DNA from: Bacteroidales bacterium
GTDB lineage: Bacteria; Bacteroidota; Bacteroidia; Bacteroidales; UBA932
Length of the DNA: 64,000 nt
Reading direction: 5' to 3'
Assembly (NCBI GenBank): GCA_024401855.1
Contig: JAKSKH010000005.1
Coordinates: 1-64,000 of the forward strand
Positions 53,404 through 63,280 of the stretch are shown here, piece by piece (position 1 is the stretch's first letter; every line of letters starts with the position of its first letter). The notes under the pieces are model-generated. The model did not search any database. It saw nothing but the letters and a program-made list of their open reading frames with translations, and was not told where the DNA came from. The translations under genes and the position numbers were made by a program.

Positions 53404-53753
53404 TTGAGAAGAAATGGAAGATATCGGACCTGGGGAACTTTCTGAAGAACAGTTTCCGAGCCATCCTGAAAGGAGAGTTCCTCCTCAGGATGAACATAGG
53501 CAGATATTTTATCCATATAGCCTATACCTTCTTCCTTTTCGGAATGGTTATTTGGCTGAGTCTCATGATAGAGACCACGATGGCCAAGGTCGAGAAGAAC
53601 AAGGCTGTCATAAAGGAGCTGGAGATAGCGCATTCACAGAAAACCTTCGAAGTGGTCAGCCTGAGCAGAAGAGCGAGCGTCAGCGCAATGCTGGAAAATC
53701 TGGGATCTGATGTAAAAGAAGCGGAGAAACCCGCTACGGAACTTGTAAAATGA
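53400..53753 (+). CDS. ftsL: FtsL-like division protein
   Basis: 117 residues. A cytoplasmic N-terminus with positive charges, one membrane span (~38-58, FIHIAYTFFLFGMVIWLSLMI) and a short periplasmic coiled coil (AKVEKNKAVIKELEIAHSQK). Assigned by topology and position between rsmH and ftsI rather than by strong identity. Part of the divisome with FtsI and FtsW. Both junctions are 4-base overlaps (ATGA). Confidence 0.85.
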   Translation: MIEKKWKISDLGNFLKNSFRAILKGEFLLRMNIGRYFIHIAYTFFLFGMVIWLSLMIETTMAKVEKNKAVIKELEIAHSQKTFEVVSLSRRASVSAMLENLGSDVKEAEKPATELVK

Positions 53754-55582
53754 GTGAGGAACGTAACATAAAGACAGTTGAGAGGGACAGGATAGGCAAA
53801 ATCCTGTACATTCTCTACCTGCTCCTTCTGGTGGGTGCGGCAGTGCTTATTGCACGTATTGTCTACATCCAGCTGTTCTATGCACCCAACCAGAAGATAT
53901 TGAAAGCTCTCACTCCCGCAAGCATCGAGAAACGCATAGAACCCGTACGCGGAAATATAATTGACTGCAACGGCAGACTCCTGGCCATGTCTTTCCCGAC
54001 ATACCAGATTTATATGGACTGCACCGTACTCAAAGACAAGAATACGCCTGAAGAAGAGGAGCAATGGATAGCCAAGGTGCGTGAACTGTCAATCGGGCTG
54101 GCGGAGGTCTACGGAGACAAAGAAGCCACGGCATATTACAAACTGATACGTGACGGCAGGAAATCCGGCAGGAAATATGTCAAGATAGGACACAAGATAG
54201 GCAGGAACGACTACAACCGCGTAATCAATCTTCCGCTTTTCAGGGAAGGAAGGTACAAAAGCGGAATGATCGTGGAACAGGAAAACATCCGCCAGTACCC
54301 TTACGGAAAGTTAGCAAGGCGAACCATAGGTTTTGTGCGCAACAACAAGGCGGAGGAAGTCACCAACAACCACGTCGGACTGGAAGGGAAATTCGACTAC
54401 ATCCTCCATGGACGGGAAGGAGTTGAATGGTTGCGCAGCACTGACTACGGAAGGGTTGTCAACAGCGACAGCGCCTATGTGAAGGCTATTGACGGACAAA
54501 ATCTCCAGACAACCATCAACATTGACTATCAAGATATTGCCGACAAAGCCCTGAGGGAGGAGATTGAAATTGAGCCGGATCTCGAAGGCGGATGCATGGT
54601 GCTGATGGAGGTAAAGACGGGAGCCATCCGGGCCATGGTGAACCTGTTGAGGAGCAATGAAAGCGGGAACTTCGAGGAAATACAGAATCTTGCCATAGGC
54701 CGGAAGGCCGAACCTGGCTCTGTATTCAAGACAGTGACCCTGATGTCGGTTCTGAATGACGGATTCGTAAAGTCTCTGGACCAGACCATTCCGACGAACC
54801 ACGGAAAAGTCGCGCATACAGGCATTCCGGTTGACAAGCATATTGGAGATTGGGAATACAGTCACCACACAAACAGAATTTCAGTACTTGACGGATTCAA
54901 GATTTCATCCAATTATGTGTTCGGAACACTGGCGGTTGAAAACTACAAGGGCAAGAAAGGAGCCAACAGATTCATACAGAACATTTACAATTACAAGTTA
55001 GGAGAAGCTTTCGACTTCGATCTTGACGGTCTGCAGACTCCGACCATTCCCACGCCCGAAACAAGATACTGGACAGACACGGACCTCGGTGTGATGGGAT
55101 ACGGATACAGCACGGGAGAGACTCCCCTGCACATCATCACTTTTTACAACGCAATCGCCAACAAGGGCAGAATGATGAAGCCTTATCTGGTCAACGGACC
55201 ATCCGTACTTAATGCGGCGATATGTTCGAAGGCTGTGGCAGATACCATGACAAGGGCACTCAGGGCTGTCACCGAAGAAGGAACAGCCAGAAGGCTGAAG
55301 GACGCCAAATGCAATGTTGCCGGGAAAACCGGAACTTCATTCGCCACATTCGACAACGGAAAATACGAGGACGCCTCCGGCAGACGCAAATATCAGGGAA
55401 CTTTCGTTGGATTCTTTCCTGCGGAAGACCCGCAGTACAGCATTATCTGCACAATATACTCAAAGCCCACCTCCAAAAGTTTCCAAGGAGGAGGAATACC
55501 GGCAAAGGCTATCAAGACCGTCATAGACAAACTGTATAACATCGATCCCTACTGGAGGGGAAAACTCACAAAGGCAAAATGA
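53750..55582 (+). CDS. ftsI: Septal penicillin-binding protein (transpeptidase)
   Basis: 610 residues. One N-terminal span (~18-40), a dimerisation domain starting RIEPVRGNIIDCNGR, then the transpeptidase with SxxK (S324-V-F-K327 in EPGSVFK), SxN (S386-S-N388) and KTGT (526-529). It crosslinks septal peptidoglycan with FtsW. The protein stops soon after the transpeptidase; no PASTA domain is visible, though many Bacteroidota FtsI are longer. Coupled to ftsL and murE by 4-base overlaps. Confidence 0.95.
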   Translation: MSEERNIKTVERDRIGKILYILYLLLLVGAAVLIARIVYIQLFYAPNQKILKALTPASIEKRIEPVRGNIIDCNGRLLAMSFPTYQIYMDCTVLKDKNTPEEEEQWIAKVRELSIGLAEVYGDKEATAYYKLIRDGRKSGRKYVKIGHKIGRNDYNRVINLPLFREGRYKSGMIVEQENIRQYPYGKLARRTIGFVRNNKAEEVTNNHVGLEGKFDYILHGREGVEWLRSTDYGRVVNSDSAYVKAIDGQNLQTTINIDYQDIADKALREEIEIEPDLEGGCMVLMEVKTGAIRAMVNLLRSNESGNFEEIQNLAIGRKAEPGSVFKTVTLMSVLNDGFVKSLDQTIPTNHGKVAHTGIPVDKHIGDWEYSHHTNRISVLDGFKISSNYVFGTLAVENYKGKKGANRFIQNIYNYKLGEAFDFDLDGLQTPTIPTPETRYWTDTDLGVMGYGYSTGETPLHIITFYNAIANKGRMMKPYLVNGPSVLNAAICSKAVADTMTRALRAVTEEGTARRLKDAKCNVAGKTGTSFATFDNGKYEDASGRRKYQGTFVGFFPAEDPQYSIICTIYSKPTSKSFQGGGIPAKAIKTVIDKLYNIDPYWRGKLTKAK

Positions 55583-56934
55583 AAGACATAAAGACATATC
55601 CGGCGATATGCTGTGACTCCAGGAAAGTCACTCCCGGCTGCCTGTTCATAGCAGTCAAGGGGACAAAAGCGGACGGAAACGAATACGCACAGGCGGCGCG
55701 TGACGCCGGAGCGGCGGATGTTGTGTCTGCAGACAGACACGGGCTTGCGATGATGGCGGACGAATTCTACGGGCATCCTTCAGGCAAACTCAAGCTCGTA
55801 GGAATAACCGGGACCAACGGGAAGACAACCACCGTAACACTGCTCTACAACCTTTTCCGCAACCTTGGATACGAATGCGGACTTCTCTCCACGATAGCAA
55901 ACTTTGTGGGTACCAGAAGGAGCGAAACGGAAAACACCACATCCGATCCCATCACCATCAACCGGCTTCTCAGCGAGATGGTTGATGCAGGATGCGAATA
56001 TTGCTTTATGGAGGTAAGCTCGATAGGAATTGAGCAGGAAAGAATTGCCGGGCTGGAATTCACGGCGGGCATCTTCTCCAATATCACACACGACCATCTG
56101 GACTACCACGGCACCTTCGCGGAATACATGCGCTGCAAGAAAATGTTCTTCGACAACCTGCCATCCGGAGCCACGGCCATCATCAACACAGATGACAGAA
56201 ATGGAGAAATAATGGTCCAGAATACAAAAGCGTCCGTCGTAACCTATTCCTGCAGAAGCGGAGCGGACCACAACTGCAGGATAATGGAGCAGAGCTTCGA
56301 GGGAATGCTGCTGAGGATAGACGGCACTGAAACATGGACAAGACTTGTCGGAAAGCATAACGCTTACAATGCGCTCGCCATATATACCACCGCCTTGGTT
56401 CTGGGTGCGGAAAAAGAAGAGACACTTGTGGCACTTTCCCGCCTTGAACCGGCAAAAGGGCGTCTTGAGACGATGCGCGGTCCACGTGGACTGAACGTGA
56501 TAATTGATTACGCCCATACACCGGATGCTCTCGAAAACGTACTGTCCACCCTGCGCGAAGTCGCTCCGGAACAGGAGCTCTGGTGCCTGTTCGGATGCGG
56601 AGGCGACAGAGACAGGACAAAGCGTCCCGAAATGGCCGCGATCGCCGAGAAAAAGGCGGACAGGATCATAATCACCTCGGACAACTCCCGTACGGAGAAG
56701 ACTGAGGACATAATGGAGGATATCAGAAAAGGACTCGGGACAAGCGGGCTGGCAAAGGCAGTGTTCATAGCGGACCGGAAGGAAGCCATACGCACCGCAA
56801 TACTTATGGCCCGTCCCGGAACCACCATACTGCTTGCCGGGAAAGGTCACGAAACATACCAGATAATCGGAAGCGTGAAAAACCGTTTCGACGAAAGAGA
56901 GATTGTTAACGACGTATTCAAAACCATAAACTAA
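55579..56934 (+). CDS. murE: UDP-MurNAc-tripeptide synthetase MurE (DNSR variant)
   Basis: 451 residues, slightly short (~480-495 is usual) with a trimmed N-terminus. Adds the third residue of the stem peptide with ATP. ATP loop GITGTNGKTTT, THDHLDYHG and ITSDNSRTE. The third-residue specificity motif is DNPR in meso-DAP enzymes; here it is D368-N-S-R371, keeping the Arg but with Ser for Pro. meso-DAP is still the likely substrate. One base separates it from mraY. Confidence 0.94.
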   Translation: MKDIKTYPAICCDSRKVTPGCLFIAVKGTKADGNEYAQAARDAGAADVVSADRHGLAMMADEFYGHPSGKLKLVGITGTNGKTTTVTLLYNLFRNLGYECGLLSTIANFVGTRRSETENTTSDPITINRLLSEMVDAGCEYCFMEVSSIGIEQERIAGLEFTAGIFSNITHDHLDYHGTFAEYMRCKKMFFDNLPSGATAIINTDDRNGEIMVQNTKASVVTYSCRSGADHNCRIMEQSFEGMLLRIDGTETWTRLVGKHNAYNALAIYTTALVLGAEKEETLVALSRLEPAKGRLETMRGPRGLNVIIDYAHTPDALENVLSTLREVAPEQELWCLFGCGGDRDRTKRPEMAAIAEKKADRIIITSDNSRTEKTEDIMEDIRKGLGTSGLAKAVFIADRKEAIRTAILMARPGTTILLAGKGHETYQIIGSVKNRFDEREIVNDVFKTIN

Positions 56935-56935
56935 A

Positions 56936-58093
56936 ATGCTTCAGCTACTGTTCAACTGGTTCAAGTCTCTCGGGATGGATTTCCCGGGAATCAACCTGAT
57001 GAATTATATTTCATTCAAGGCCGCACTTGCCGGTTCATTAAGTATACTCATTGCAATGATATCCGGTAAAAGAATCATTGCAGGGCTTCAGAAAAAGCAG
57101 ATTGGAGAAACCATCCGGGATCTGGGACTTCAGGGACAGATGGAGAAGAAAGGCACCCCTACCATGGGTGGCATAATCATTTTCATATCCCTGCTCGGGT
57201 CAGTGTTCCTGGCGTGTGACCTTACAAACATTTATGTGCAGCTTTTGATAGTTACTGCGATATTCTGTTTCCTTCTCGGATTCGCAGATGACAGCGTAAA
57301 GGTTTTCAAGCACAATAAGGAGGGCCTGAGCGAAAAAAAGAAACTCATCTGCCAGTTCGTCCTCGGGCTGTTCATTGCAGCCATGATGTGCTTCAGCTCC
57401 AGAATCCATACAGATCAGGTGCTCACCACCATACCGTTCGTAAAAGAACACGAGTTCGACTACTCGTGGCTCTCCCCCTTCAGCGGACAGCTCGGAGTTT
57501 ACTGCACCTGGGGAATATATATGGTTGTGATAATTTTCGTGATTCTCGCCTGTACGAACGGAGCCAATCTCACAGACGGCATGGACGGACTCTCAACGGG
57601 AGTTTCCACAACCGTAGCCGTTACGATCGGAATCATAGCCTGGTTAAGCGGAGATGCCCTCGACTCAAGGTACCTTAACATCATGTACATCCCCGGATCC
57701 GGAGAAGTGGCCGTATTCATGGCCGCATTCGCAGGAGCTCTGATAGGATTCCTGTGGTACAACACATACCCTGCTATGGTATTTATGGGTGATACCGGAA
57801 GTCTGATGATAGGAGGGATAATAGGTGTAGGCGCCGTTCTGATACGAAAAGAACTCCTGCTCCCCCTTCTGTGCGGTATTTTCCTGGTAGAAAGTCTTTC
57901 TGTTCTGATTCAGAGGTACTGGTTCAAATACACCAGAATAAAATACGGGAAAGGCAGAAGGGTATTTCTTATGGCACCGCTGCATCATCACTACCAGAAG
58001 AAGGGAATTCCCGAATCAAGAATAACGATGAGGTTCATGATTGTAAGCCTGCTGCTTTCTATCGGAACCCTTGCGATAATGAAAATAAGATAA
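56936..58093 (+). CDS. mraY: Phospho-MurNAc-pentapeptide translocase
   Basis: 385 residues, about ten membrane spans. Transfers phospho-MurNAc-pentapeptide to undecaprenyl phosphate, giving lipid I. Motifs: KKGTPTMGGI, FADDSVKVF (Asp pair), NLTDGMDGLSTG and APLHHHYQKKG (HHH motif). Gap to murD is 7 bases. Its lipid substrate derives from UppS, encoded at 13525-14235. Confidence 0.97.
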   Translation: MLQLLFNWFKSLGMDFPGINLMNYISFKAALAGSLSILIAMISGKRIIAGLQKKQIGETIRDLGLQGQMEKKGTPTMGGIIIFISLLGSVFLACDLTNIYVQLLIVTAIFCFLLGFADDSVKVFKHNKEGLSEKKKLICQFVLGLFIAAMMCFSSRIHTDQVLTTIPFVKEHEFDYSWLSPFSGQLGVYCTWGIYMVVIIFVILACTNGANLTDGMDGLSTGVSTTVAVTIGIIAWLSGDALDSRYLNIMYIPGSGEVAVFMAAFAGALIGFLWYNTYPAMVFMGDTGSLMIGGIIGVGAVLIRKELLLPLLCGIFLVESLSVLIQRYWFKYTRIKYGKGRRVFLMAPLHHHYQKKGIPESRITMRFMIVSLLLSIGTLAIMKIR

Positions 58094-58100
58094 AAAAGAT

Positions 58101-59441
58101 ATGTCAAGACTTGTTGTTTTAGGTGGAGCGGAAAGCGGAGTTGGTGCCGCTGTCCTCGCAAAGGTCAAAGGATATGACGTATTCCTTTCCGACAAAGACA
58201 AGATCAAGGAAGAATATGCAAAAACACTGCGGGAATGGCAGATTCCCTTTGAGGAGGGACACCATACCGGGAGTCTCATACTCAACGCGGACGAAGTGGT
58301 AAAAAGCCCCGGAATTCCATCTACCGCCCCTATGGTGTGCGCTCTTCGTGAACAGGGGACGCATATCATATCCGAAATAGAGTTCGCCGCAAGGTTCGAC
58401 AATGCGAAGAAAATCTGCATCACCGGCTCAAACGGCAAGACTACCACCACTTCGCTGATTCATTACCTGCTGAAAGAGGCCGGACTGAACGTTGGCCTCG
58501 GAGGGAATATCGGAAAGAGCTACGCCTTTCAGGTAGCCACGGAGAAACACGATTACTATGTGCTTGAAATAAGCAGTTTCCAACTTGACGACATATATGA
58601 TTTCCGCCCCGACATCGCAATAATCACAAACATAACTCCGGACCATCTCGACCGTTATGACCACAATATGGAGAATTATGTCAGGGCAAAATTCAAGATA
58701 ACACAGAACCTGCGCCCGGAGGACTGCTTTATCTTCGACTCCGACGATGCCATTACCATCGACCACCTGAGCAAGATAGTTCTTCAGGCCAGGATGCTGC
58801 CCTTCAGCCAGCAGAAGGAAGTCCGGCAGGGAGCATTCCTCAGCGGAGAACAGATTGTACTCCGTTATGGAGAGGACGAGACCCGGATTTACCTCGAGGA
58901 CCTGGCCCTGGGCGGAAAACACAACATATACAATTCAATGGCGGCCGCACTGGCGGCAAAGGCAAGCGGTATCGGCGATGATGTCATACGGCACTCCCTG
59001 AAGACGTTCCAGGCAATAGAGCACAGACTCGAACCGGTGCTGAACATAAAGGATGTACTGTACATAAATGACTCCAAAGCAACCAACATAGATGCAGCCT
59101 GGTATGCTCTTGAATGCCAGACACGTCCGGTAGTATGGATCGTAGGCGGGACCGACAAGGGAAATGACTACAGCATACTGAACAAAGTCGTAAAGGACAA
59201 GGTTAAGGCCATAGTATGCCTTGGCGTGGACAATGCGAAAATACACGCGGCTTTTGAGGGAATGGTCGGGAGCGATAACATAGTTGACACGCTCTCCGCT
59301 GAGGATGCCGTCAGGGCCGCAAGCGGATTTGCCGGAAAGGGCGACGTTGTATTGTTGAGTCCCTGCTGTGCAAGTTTCGACCTTTTCAAGAATTATGAAG
59401 ACAGGGGAAAGAAATTCAAGGAAGCTGTAAGGAGACTGTAA
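58101..59441 (+). CDS. murD: UDP-MurNAc-alanine--D-glutamate ligase
   Basis: 446 residues. Adds D-Glu to UDP-MurNAc-L-Ala. N-terminal Rossmann LVVLGGAESGVGAA, ATP loop TGSNGKTTTTS, NITPDHLDRYD and NDSKATNIDA. The stop shares a base with the ftsW start (TAATG). Confidence 0.97.
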   Translation: MSRLVVLGGAESGVGAAVLAKVKGYDVFLSDKDKIKEEYAKTLREWQIPFEEGHHTGSLILNADEVVKSPGIPSTAPMVCALREQGTHIISEIEFAARFDNAKKICITGSNGKTTTTSLIHYLLKEAGLNVGLGGNIGKSYAFQVATEKHDYYVLEISSFQLDDIYDFRPDIAIITNITPDHLDRYDHNMENYVRAKFKITQNLRPEDCFIFDSDDAITIDHLSKIVLQARMLPFSQQKEVRQGAFLSGEQIVLRYGEDETRIYLEDLALGGKHNIYNSMAAALAAKASGIGDDVIRHSLKTFQAIEHRLEPVLNIKDVLYINDSKATNIDAAWYALECQTRPVVWIVGGTDKGNDYSILNKVVKDKVKAIVCLGVDNAKIHAAFEGMVGSDNIVDTLSAEDAVRAASGFAGKGDVVLLSPCCASFDLFKNYEDRGKKFKEAVRRL

Positions 59442-60805
59442 TGACAGAAAAAAAGAGAACATTCTGGGATTTTGCAGATCACTTTGAAGGAGACAAGGTG
59501 GTATGGATTATCGTACTTATGCTCTTCTTCATATCATTGGTGTGCATGTTTTCGTCAACATCAAGACTTCTTGACGAAGGAGAGACAAGACTGGACATAA
59601 TAAAGTCACAATTCGGCATTGTTCTTGCCGGACTGGGACTTATTGTTCTCTGCTACAATATCAAAAACATCCGATTCTACCGCTGGTGTTCCAAATGGGG
59701 ATTCCTGGTATCCCTTGTCCTGCTTGTGATTCTTGACCTGCATAAACCGGTGGGGCCGATAAAGCCGATCAATCTCAATAACGCATATCGTATCCTTTCT
59801 GTAGCCGGAGTGCAGATTCACGTCTTCGAGGTAGTGAAAGTTGCAATGGTTCTGTACCTTTCATGGGCAATTGACGCTTTCCAGAAGAAAGAACTGAAAT
59901 GGCCGGAGAAAAACATATGGAAAAAAATCACATATCTGTATGTGCCTTTCCTTCTCACATTCATACTGATTATTCCCGGCAGCAACTCAAGCGCCTTGTT
60001 CATCGGAGGAATGATGTTCATCGTACTTCTTCTGGGTGGTGGCAATTTCAAGGATCTGATGATACTCGGTGCGGCAGGAATCCTGATTGTGGCCCTCTGC
60101 TTCGGTGTTTTCAAACTGTCCGACGGCAAATACATGAAACGCATAGGTACCGGAATCTCACGCATCACCGAGAAAGAGGATTATGAAGACATTTTCCTTA
60201 AGTCGACAAAAGGATCCCTGCAGTATCAGAAAGCCCTTGACGCGATTCGTCAGCCCTACAGCGCAAAAATTGCAATTCATCAGGGAGGCTTGTTCGGAAA
60301 AGGTCCCGGTCAAAGCACACAGAGATATGTAGTGCCGGATATCTCAGAAGACTTTATGTTCAGTTTCATCCTTGAGGAATACGGAATTCTGGGAGGGATT
60401 CTTGTAATCTTCCTATACGTTTCACTGCTGGCCAGAGCTTCCATTATAGTGAGGAACTGCGACAAAAAAGACAATTTTGCCAAACTGGCCGTGGCAGGTC
60501 TGTGCATACTCATCACGGGACAGGCATTCATGCATATGTTCGTAAATGCAGACATAGGCCCGATGACAGGACAGACGCTTCCGCTCATAAGCCATGGAAA
60601 TTCCGCTTTCCTCTGCTTCTGCCTTGCATTCGGTGTCATCCTTTCAATCAGCAGGATTTCTTTCCGAAGGATTCAAAGGGAAACAATGAACGCGGAGCCC
60701 CTTATGGAAATGACTGGTGGAGTGGAGGACGAACTCAGGGACCTCGACGATTTTGAGAGCGGAAATACAGAAAACTTTGACGATTATGAAGACTATGACT
60801 TATAG
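59441..60805 (+). CDS. ftsW: Septal peptidoglycan polymerase FtsW
   Basis: 454 residues with about ten membrane spans. SEDS glycosyltransferase that polymerises lipid II at the septum with FtsI. The conserved loop reads GPMTGQTLPLISHGNSAF, the counterpart of the TGLPLPFVSYGG segment. The C-terminus is strongly acidic (EDELRDLDDFESGNTENFDDYEDYDL region), which is longer than usual and may be a docking tail. It overlaps the murG start. Confidence 0.94.
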   Translation: MTEKKRTFWDFADHFEGDKVVWIIVLMLFFISLVCMFSSTSRLLDEGETRLDIIKSQFGIVLAGLGLIVLCYNIKNIRFYRWCSKWGFLVSLVLLVILDLHKPVGPIKPINLNNAYRILSVAGVQIHVFEVVKVAMVLYLSWAIDAFQKKELKWPEKNIWKKITYLYVPFLLTFILIIPGSNSSALFIGGMMFIVLLLGGGNFKDLMILGAAGILIVALCFGVFKLSDGKYMKRIGTGISRITEKEDYEDIFLKSTKGSLQYQKALDAIRQPYSAKIAIHQGGLFGKGPGQSTQRYVVPDISEDFMFSFILEEYGILGGILVIFLYVSLLARASIIVRNCDKKDNFAKLAVAGLCILITGQAFMHMFVNADIGPMTGQTLPLISHGNSAFLCFCLAFGVILSISRISFRRIQRETMNAEPLMEMTGGVEDELRDLDDFESGNTENFDDYEDYDL

Positions 60806-61919
60806 GAAACTGCGGGTTATTATAAGCGGCGGGGGGACCGGTGGACACATCTTCCCTGCAATATCCATCGCAAACAAGCTGAAGGAGGTCAATCCCGAAA
60901 CCGAAATACTGTTCGTAGGGGCTGAAGGGAAGATGGAGATGGAGAAGGTACCCGCTGCAGGATACAAGATTACAGCCCTGCCCATTGCAGGTCTGCAGAG
61001 GCGCCTCACTTTTAAAAACATTGTCAATGACCTTATGGTACCTTTCAAGCTGGTAGCCAGTCTTATCAAGGCCGGACGTATTATCAGCGACTTCAAGCCG
61101 GACATAGTGATAGGCGTGGGCGGATATGCCAGCGCCCCGCTTCTGTGGAGAGCGACGGGAAAGAAAGTGCCTTCACTTATTCAGGAGCAGAACGGATTTG
61201 CCGGACTGACCAATAAACTGCTGGCCAGGAGAGTAGGAAGGATATGCGTGGCATATGAAGGCATGGAGAGGTTCTTCCCTGCAGAAAGGATTACATTCAG
61301 CGGCAATCCCATAAGGTCTGAAATCCACGCCTACACAGATGAAGACAGGAAGAAAGGTTGTGAATTCTATGGACTTGACGGTAACAGGAGACACATTCTG
61401 GTTGTGGGTGGAAGCCTGGGCAGCGGCACTCTTAACAAAGCGGTGAGGAAGTGGATATCAGACGGCTGTCCGGGGGGAGAGGATGTGGAAGTAATGTGGC
61501 AGTGCGGAAAATATTACAAACAGGGAGTGGACTCATTTATGGAAGGGAAGGATCTGCCCTACATACATTACAGCGACTTCATTGCAAGGATGGACCTGGC
61601 CTATGCCGCAGCCGACGTGGTGATATCACGCTCGGGAGCATCTTCCGTATCGGAGATATGCGCCGCGCATAAAGCCGCCGTGTTCGTTCCTTCACCGAAT
61701 GTGGCCGAGGATCATCAGACACATAATGCAATGGCCCTCGTAAGAAAGAATGCCGCACTTCTGGTAAAAGATTCAGATGCCGTGGATGCTCTTTTCAAAG
61801 TTGCCCTGGAACTTGTTCAAGACAGGGAAAGAATTGAAGAAATAGAGAAGAACGCAGGGACTCTGGCAAGATTGGATGCTGCACAGACTATTGTTGACGA
61901 AGTATACAGATTGATATGA
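60795..61919 (+). CDS. murG: UDP-GlcNAc:lipid I GlcNAc transferase MurG
   Basis: 374 residues from MTYRKLRVIISGG; ATGs at 60786 and further upstream are in frame, but the chosen one puts the GGGTGGH loop near residue 12, as usual. Converts lipid I to lipid II on the inner face of the membrane. Motifs SGGGTGGHIFPA, GVGGYASAPLL and VISRSGASSVSEI. It overlaps the ftsW 3' end by 11 bases and murC by 4. Confidence 0.95.
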   Translation: MTYRKLRVIISGGGTGGHIFPAISIANKLKEVNPETEILFVGAEGKMEMEKVPAAGYKITALPIAGLQRRLTFKNIVNDLMVPFKLVASLIKAGRIISDFKPDIVIGVGGYASAPLLWRATGKKVPSLIQEQNGFAGLTNKLLARRVGRICVAYEGMERFFPAERITFSGNPIRSEIHAYTDEDRKKGCEFYGLDGNRRHILVVGGSLGSGTLNKAVRKWISDGCPGGEDVEVMWQCGKYYKQGVDSFMEGKDLPYIHYSDFIARMDLAYAAADVVISRSGASSVSEICAAHKAAVFVPSPNVAEDHQTHNAMALVRKNAALLVKDSDAVDALFKVALELVQDRERIEEIEKNAGTLARLDAAQTIVDEVYRLI

Positions 61920-63280
61920 AAAAAGAATACAGGAATGTTTATTTCATAGGAATAGGAGGCATAGGCATGAGCGCCCTTGCACGCTATTTCAAATTCAAGG
62001 GATTCAATGTCTGCGGATATGACAGGACTCCCTCCGAACTCACCGGAGCTTTGGAATCCGAAGGAATAAGCGTGCATTTCACCGATGACGTGAATGCAAT
62101 TCCGGGCACGCCGGAAGATACTCTCGTAGTTTACACTCCCGCCATACCGGATTCTCTGGAAGAACTGCAATATGTGAGGAACAACGGATACCGTGTGATA
62201 AAGAGATCGCAGATGCTGGGAGAACTCACAGTTGGACAGACCTGCCTGGCCGTTGCCGGAACACACGGAAAAACAACGACATCCACCCTCATAGCCCATA
62301 TCATTACTGCAAGCGGGGAAGGTTGTTCAGCATTTCTGGGGGGAATCTCCAGAAATTACAACACGAATATGCTCATGAGCCACACTCCAACCGCCGTAGT
62401 GGAGGCAGATGAGTTTGACCGTTCCTTCCTTCAGCTGCATCCGTCAATAGCCGCTATCACTGCCATAGATGCGGACCATCTGGACATTTACGGAGACCTT
62501 GAGCATGTGGAAGAAGCATTCTACCAGTTTGCCGGCCAGGTCAGCGACACTCTGATCATAAAGAAAAACCTGAATGTCAAGAACCGGAAGCTTGATGCAA
62601 AGGTATACACATATCACATCGACGACAGTTCGGCAGATTTTCACGGAGAGAACTTCAGACTGGACGATACGGGCCACTACACCTATGATCTGGTGTACCC
62701 GCTCGGAAAGATATGCGACATCAGAGTAGGGGCCATAGGCAGGATAAACATTGAAAACAGCATAGCCGCGGCAGCCGTGTGCCTGTGTCATGGAACCGCA
62801 CCGGACAGGATACGCGAGGCCATAGGAACATTCCTCGGAGCAAAGAGAAGACTGGAACTGCATATAAACACTCCGGAATGTACCTACATAGATGATTACG
62901 CGCATCACCCCAACGAACTTGACAGCGCAATCACATCAATCAGGCAGATTTTCCCCGGAAGAAAGATCACCGGAATATTCCAGCCCCATCTGTATACGAG
63001 AACAAGAGACTTCGCCCCCGAATTCGCAGAAGCCCTCAGCAAGCTGGACAAACTCATTCTCATGGATATATATCCTGCAAGAGAGGAGCCGATACCCGGG
63101 GTTACTTCAGAAATCATTTTCAAAGAAGTGACCTGCCCGGAAAAAGTCATGACAACAAAAGAAAATCTTATGGACCTTATATCCAGAGAAGACGTTGATG
63201 TCCTGTGCACGTTCGGCGCAGGGAACATTGACAGGCTGGTGGCTCCTCTGGCTGAAATGCTCGAAAAAAGGCTGAAGTGA
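61916..63280 (+). CDS. murC: UDP-MurNAc--L-alanine ligase
   Basis: 454 residues. Adds L-Ala to UDP-MurNAc. N-terminal FIGIGGIGMSALAR, ATP loop AGTHGKTTTSTL, DEFDRSFLQL and DDYAHHPNELDS are all typical. The stop shares a base with the ftsQ start. Confidence 0.97.
   Translation: MKKEYRNVYFIGIGGIGMSALARYFKFKGFNVCGYDRTPSELTGALESEGISVHFTDDVNAIPGTPEDTLVVYTPAIPDSLEELQYVRNNGYRVIKRSQMLGELTVGQTCLAVAGTHGKTTTSTLIAHIITASGEGCSAFLGGISRNYNTNMLMSHTPTAVVEADEFDRSFLQLHPSIAAITAIDADHLDIYGDLEHVEEAFYQFAGQVSDTLIIKKNLNVKNRKLDAKVYTYHIDDSSADFHGENFRLDDTGHYTYDLVYPLGKICDIRVGAIGRINIENSIAAAAVCLCHGTAPDRIREAIGTFLGAKRRLELHINTPECTYIDDYAHHPNELDSAITSIRQIFPGRKITGIFQPHLYTRTRDFAPEFAEALSKLDKLILMDIYPAREEPIPGVTSEIIFKEVTCPEKVMTTKENLMDLISREDVDVLCTFGAGNIDRLVAPLAEMLEKRLK

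Noticed and set aside
55780..56850. 356-codon minus-strand frame opposite murE
   Set aside because: MurE is supported by all its motifs and by overlaps with both neighbours; the antisense frame has none.
60717..60794. Longer murG start inside ftsW
   Set aside because: It adds about 26 residues of ftsW-overlapping, non-homologous sequence before the usual start of the GT-B fold.
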